Source: Lachnospiraceae bacterium MD308
GTDB taxonomy: Bacteria; Bacillota; Clostridia; Lachnospirales; Lachnospiraceae
Reading direction: 5' to 3'
DNA: 64,000 nt
NCBI GenBank assembly: GCA_000403475.2
Contig: KE159795.1
Location: 1,919,534 to 1,983,533, forward strand
The notes beneath the pieces were generated by a model. That model had not been told where the DNA came from and ran no database searches. It worked only from the letters and a program-made list of their open reading frames with translations. The position numbers were made by a program, and so were the translations under genes. This document shows positions 61,440-64,000 of this stretch, in pieces. Numbering within the stretch: position 1 is the stretch's first letter; the number at the start of each line of letters is the position of its first letter.

Positions 61440-64000
61440 TCACTCTACCCTTCTCATCCGCTCTACTACGCTGACTTTATCCATACTCCGATAACACGCC
61501 GCAGGCACCGAAAGCACCACGATCATCACAATCGGAATGCATAAAAGTACCGGCGTCACAGTAAGCTTCCAGGTGAAGAAAAAGAAACTTTCCCCTAAAT
61601 GCTTCACCCCTGTCGCGCTCATGACAGCACTTAGGACAACTGCACACACAGCCGTGTAAACTGCATAATATCCACCCTCATAACAAAGCATGGCCTTTAG
61701 CTGGCTTCCTGTCATCCCCACAGCTTCCATCATGGCAAATTCCTGTTTCCTTGACAACACTGAGGTCACCATCGTGTTAATAAAGTTGAGGATTCCAATC
61801 ATCGCCAGGATAAGCGCTAACAGACCGCCCACCAGAGCATACATCTCTTTCTGGGAATCGAACTGTTTAACGATACTTGCTTTGGATGTATAGGTAAGCT
61901 CCTCATTTACCTCCCCGCAATATTTTGCCATCCACGCTTCCATCTTCTCTTCATGCTCCTTATCCACATTAAAAAGTGTCCGCATAGGCAGGCTCGCTCC
62001 CATCAGATCCAGATACTCTTCCTCCGGCAGTATATAGTCGCAGTTGAACATTCCTAAATGCTGGAAGCCGCACGCGGCAGGCATATCCGCGACTGCAAGC
62101 ACCTCATACTCCCGCATTTTCCCCTCCTCATTGGCCACCGTAACCTTCTCTCCCTGTTCAAAGAAATTGACCTTGTCTGTCTCACCCATTCCATACCGGG
62201 TCGCGATTACGTATTTTCCCGTGGAGAATTTCTCCCAATCAAGCGTTCCCTCCGGATTCTCTAACCGGTCCATGACCATCTTTCCGATTCCGTACACTTT
62301 GCCGTCAATCCCCGGTTCTTTGCAGTACTCCTCTATACTCGGCATATCCTCCGCCAGACCCATAATCCTGTCATACTCTTCTTTTACCTTTGGATTCTGA
62401 ATGATTCGTTTCTCTATCAACCCAAAAGCTTCGTCCGAAAATATCGGGCTAATGTCTTTCATATAGATATTTCCAACCTCTTCCACGCCTCTCTGAGCCC
62501 TGAGACTTTCTAAAAATTCTTTCGTCACGCCTTCCGTCACGATAGCATTATAATCAACAGACATATTGTCAAGAGTTGCGTCCGCCACAGAAAAATCACT
62601 GACTGTCATACTTGCCACGAATTTGTCCATATCAAATCCTAGAATCAGACTGTAGATGCTGTTAAGCAAAATCAAAGACAGAGAGAGGGACGCCACGACG
62701 ATAACAACTTTTTTGCGGCTTCTGCAAATATTCTGACAGGCCATCGCCCTGGGGCTTACCCGTCTGGTCTTTTTCCCCTGAGCTTGTCTTTTCCCCCGAC
62801 CGCTTTGTTTCTCCCTGACTGCCTCCGCCCCTTCTGTATATCTGACCGCCTCAATCGGCGATACCTTCGATGCAATCCGGCAGGGCTTGATACAACTTAT
62901 GTTCACGGTAATAAAGGAAAATACTGCTGCCCCGGCAAATACCCATACATTCAGCTCTACCTCCGTATCTATCGTCCCGGCAAAATTAATCTGGTTCATA
63001 ATTACCGGAAGCAAAAGCTTTCCTACCGCCAATCCGATAAGTATTCCCACAGGAATCCCGTACAGAGACAGCATATACGCCTGACGGTATACAACTTTCC
63101 GAAGCTGCCTTCCCGTCGTCCCGATTGTTTTAAGAAGCCCGTAGTACTGTATATCACGGTATACATTGATATAAAAAATATTGTAGATGATCAGGTAGCC
63201 CGACGCAATGATCACAAAAAGAATCAACCCAATCAGACCCATCGTCTCTATATCCACATCTTCGCCCATATATGCCCAATTAAGCCCCTCATATGCCTCC
63301 TCGGGGAACCCACAGCGCTTTTTAAGCTCCGCAACCTGCTTTTCCAGATTAAAACTGCTCTTAAAGTTGAAATCCGCCATGATTCTTCCCGCGTAATCCG
63401 ACGCATCGATATTCATCTCCATAGCAGAAGTCTTTGGTGTCGGAGCCACTTTATGCGCATATTCCTCAGACACCGCTGCAACCTGAGACTGCGATATGGT
63501 ATCCCCTTTAAAATATCCGCACAGGGTAAATGTCTTCTTAACCGTCTCTTTTTCATTAATCTTAAGCTCCAAAGTCACTTTCTCGCCGATTCTGCAAGGT
63601 ACTCCAAGCTGCTCTAACACCAAATCGCTGGTTACAATCTCATCTTCCTTCTGGGGCATACGTCCGGTCTCCGGGTAGCAGAAGGAGAACTTTGCGTCTA
63701 AATCCTCATAAAAGCTGACCTCCGTCCGGAGCTTGAGCAGCTCTTTATTCACTGCCTCTGCAACTACGATACGATAAGAGACTTCCTTAAGCCTCTTATC
63801 CTTCTTTACGATGTCGTACTCCTTTTTCGTCAGATACTTGAAACCCGCGTGGGAACTTCCGCCCACCTGCCGCATCGTCGATTCCTGCTGTTTTGCTATA
63901 ATACTGCCGCCCACGGTAAACAGCGAAGTGAAAAGGACCGTCGTCAGGGCAATCGCAAGAACCGCAATAATATTCCGGCTCTTTCCGGCTTTCCTTGTCC
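61440..64000 (-). CDS. FtsX-type ABC transporter permease (5' end beyond window)
   Basis: At least 853 codons of a large ABC permease with two FtsX domains. The first starts with a membrane helix (NIIAVLAIALTTVLFTSLF) and has a three-helix block at about 225-370. The second has ICRSRKKVVIVVASLSLSLILL and a C-terminal block NFINTMVTSVLSRKQEFAMMEAVG. Large outside domains lie between. Such permeases work in antimicrobial-peptide sensing/export or lipoprotein release with a separate ATPase. The frame continues to the right edge, where KAGKSRN precedes the helix, so the true start is just outside the window. Confidence 0.88.
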   Translation of the reverse strand, partial: TRKAGKSRNIIAVLAIALTTVLFTSLFTVGGSIIAKQQESTMRQVGGSSHAGFKYLTKKEYDIVKKDKRLKEVSYRIVVAEAVNKELLKLRTEVSFYEDLDAKFSFCYPETGRMPQKEDEIVTSDLVLEQLGVPCRIGEKVTLELKINEKETVKKTFTLCGYFKGDTISQSQVAAVSEEYAHKVAPTPKTSAMEMNIDASDYAGRIMADFNFKSSFNLEKQVAELKKRCGFPEEAYEGLNWAYMGEDVDIETMGLIGLILFVIIASGYLIIYNIFYINVYRDIQYYGLLKTIGTTGRQLRKVVYRQAYMLSLYGIPVGILIGLAVGKLLLPVIMNQINFAGTIDTEVELNVWVFAGAAVFSFITVNISCIKPCRIASKVSPIEAVRYTEGAEAVREKQSGRGKRQAQGKKTRRVSPRAMACQNICRSRKKVVIVVASLSLSLILLNSIYSLILGFDMDKFVASMTVSDFSVADATLDNMSVDYNAIVTEGVTKEFLESLRAQRGVEEVGNIYMKDISPIFSDEAFGLIEKRIIQNPKVKEEYDRIMGLAEDMPSIEEYCKEPGIDGKVYGIGKMVMDRLENPEGTLDWEKFSTGKYVIATRYGMGETDKVNFFEQGEKVTVANEEGKMREYEVLAVADMPAACGFQHLGMFNCDYILPEEEYLDLMGASLPMRTLFNVDKEHEEKMEAWMAKYCGEVNEELTYTSKASIVKQFDSQKEMYALVGGLLALILAMIGILNFINTMVTSVLSRKQEFAMMEAVGMTGSQLKAMLCYEGGYYAVYTAVCAVVLSAVMSATGVKHLGESFFFFTWKLTVTPVLLCIPIVMIVVLSVPAACYRSMDKVSVVERMRRVE

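Overview
The window comes from a low- to mid-GC, spore-forming Firmicute, most likely a member of the Lachnospiraceae (Clostridia). The clues are spoVG, spmA/spmB, spoIID and a spoIIQ-like gene, a GlgC/GlgD pair, VanR/VanS-type regulators, meso-diaminopimelate dehydrogenase, T-box leaders on metG and ileS, and strong GGAGG-type ribosome binding sites. Most genes are housekeeping and sit in short operons on the minus strand. I cannot fix the species.

Layout. 1-7.2 kb: a minus-strand operon (rpiB, sulfite reductase-like gene, a small conserved gene, a secreted nuclease). It is followed by a CwlC-like cell-wall amidase gene split in two by a compact integrative element of about 2.76 kb (982-3750). 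The element carries a large serine recombinase, a 40-residue protein and a RelB/RelE-type toxin-antitoxin pair. 7.3-15.7 kb: rluA-type gene, spoVG, glgD/glgC, then murC, DnaD-like and DnaC-like replication genes and prs on the plus strand, with a DnaA-box cluster ahead of the DnaD gene. 15.9-32.9 kb: yhaN/yhaO, a VanRS-type two-component system, asnS, hydrolase, citrate synthase, rsmA, DUF4230 protein, lrgB/lrgA/ptsI, tatD, ddh and T-box-controlled metG. 33-37.6 kb: DUF885 peptidase-like gene, spmB, MATE exporter, spmA. 37.6-43.5 kb: an AT-rich accessory island attached to the 3' end of spmA. 43.6-64 kb: hybrid sensor kinase with a partner solute-binding lipoprotein, hlyIII-type gene, GIY-YIG gene, spoIIQ/spoIID, glgP, T-box-controlled ileS, tRNA-Ser, plsC, pilT-like gene, cytidylate kinase-like gene, antiporter and a partial FtsX-type permease.

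The two most interesting regions. (1) The amidase reading frame is rebuilt exactly, through the catalytic HGGSDPGA motif, if the sequence between two CATGG copies is removed. The product would be a 253-residue cytoplasmic-start amidase with a C-terminal SPOR domain, resembling B. subtilis CwlC, which lyses the mother cell. The arrangement parallels the skin elements that interrupt sigK and suggests a very small sporulation-intervening element; developmental excision is inference. (2) The accessory island is a tandem array. Each of two candidate defence cassettes (AAA ATPase plus a broken DpnII/MboI-like nuclease; DUF262 plus DUF3696 ATPase plus an unknown protein) is closed by a degraded copy of the spmA 3' end. 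Both copies are preceded by the same roughly 23-bp motif, as if cassettes had been added successively at one site.

How genes work together. GlgC/GlgD make ADP-glucose for glycogen, and GlgP, encoded directly behind ileS, degrades it. SpoIID and the SpoIIQ-like protein act in engulfment, and SpmA/SpmB in spore core dehydration. T-boxes couple metG and ileS to charging of tRNA-Met and tRNA-Ile.
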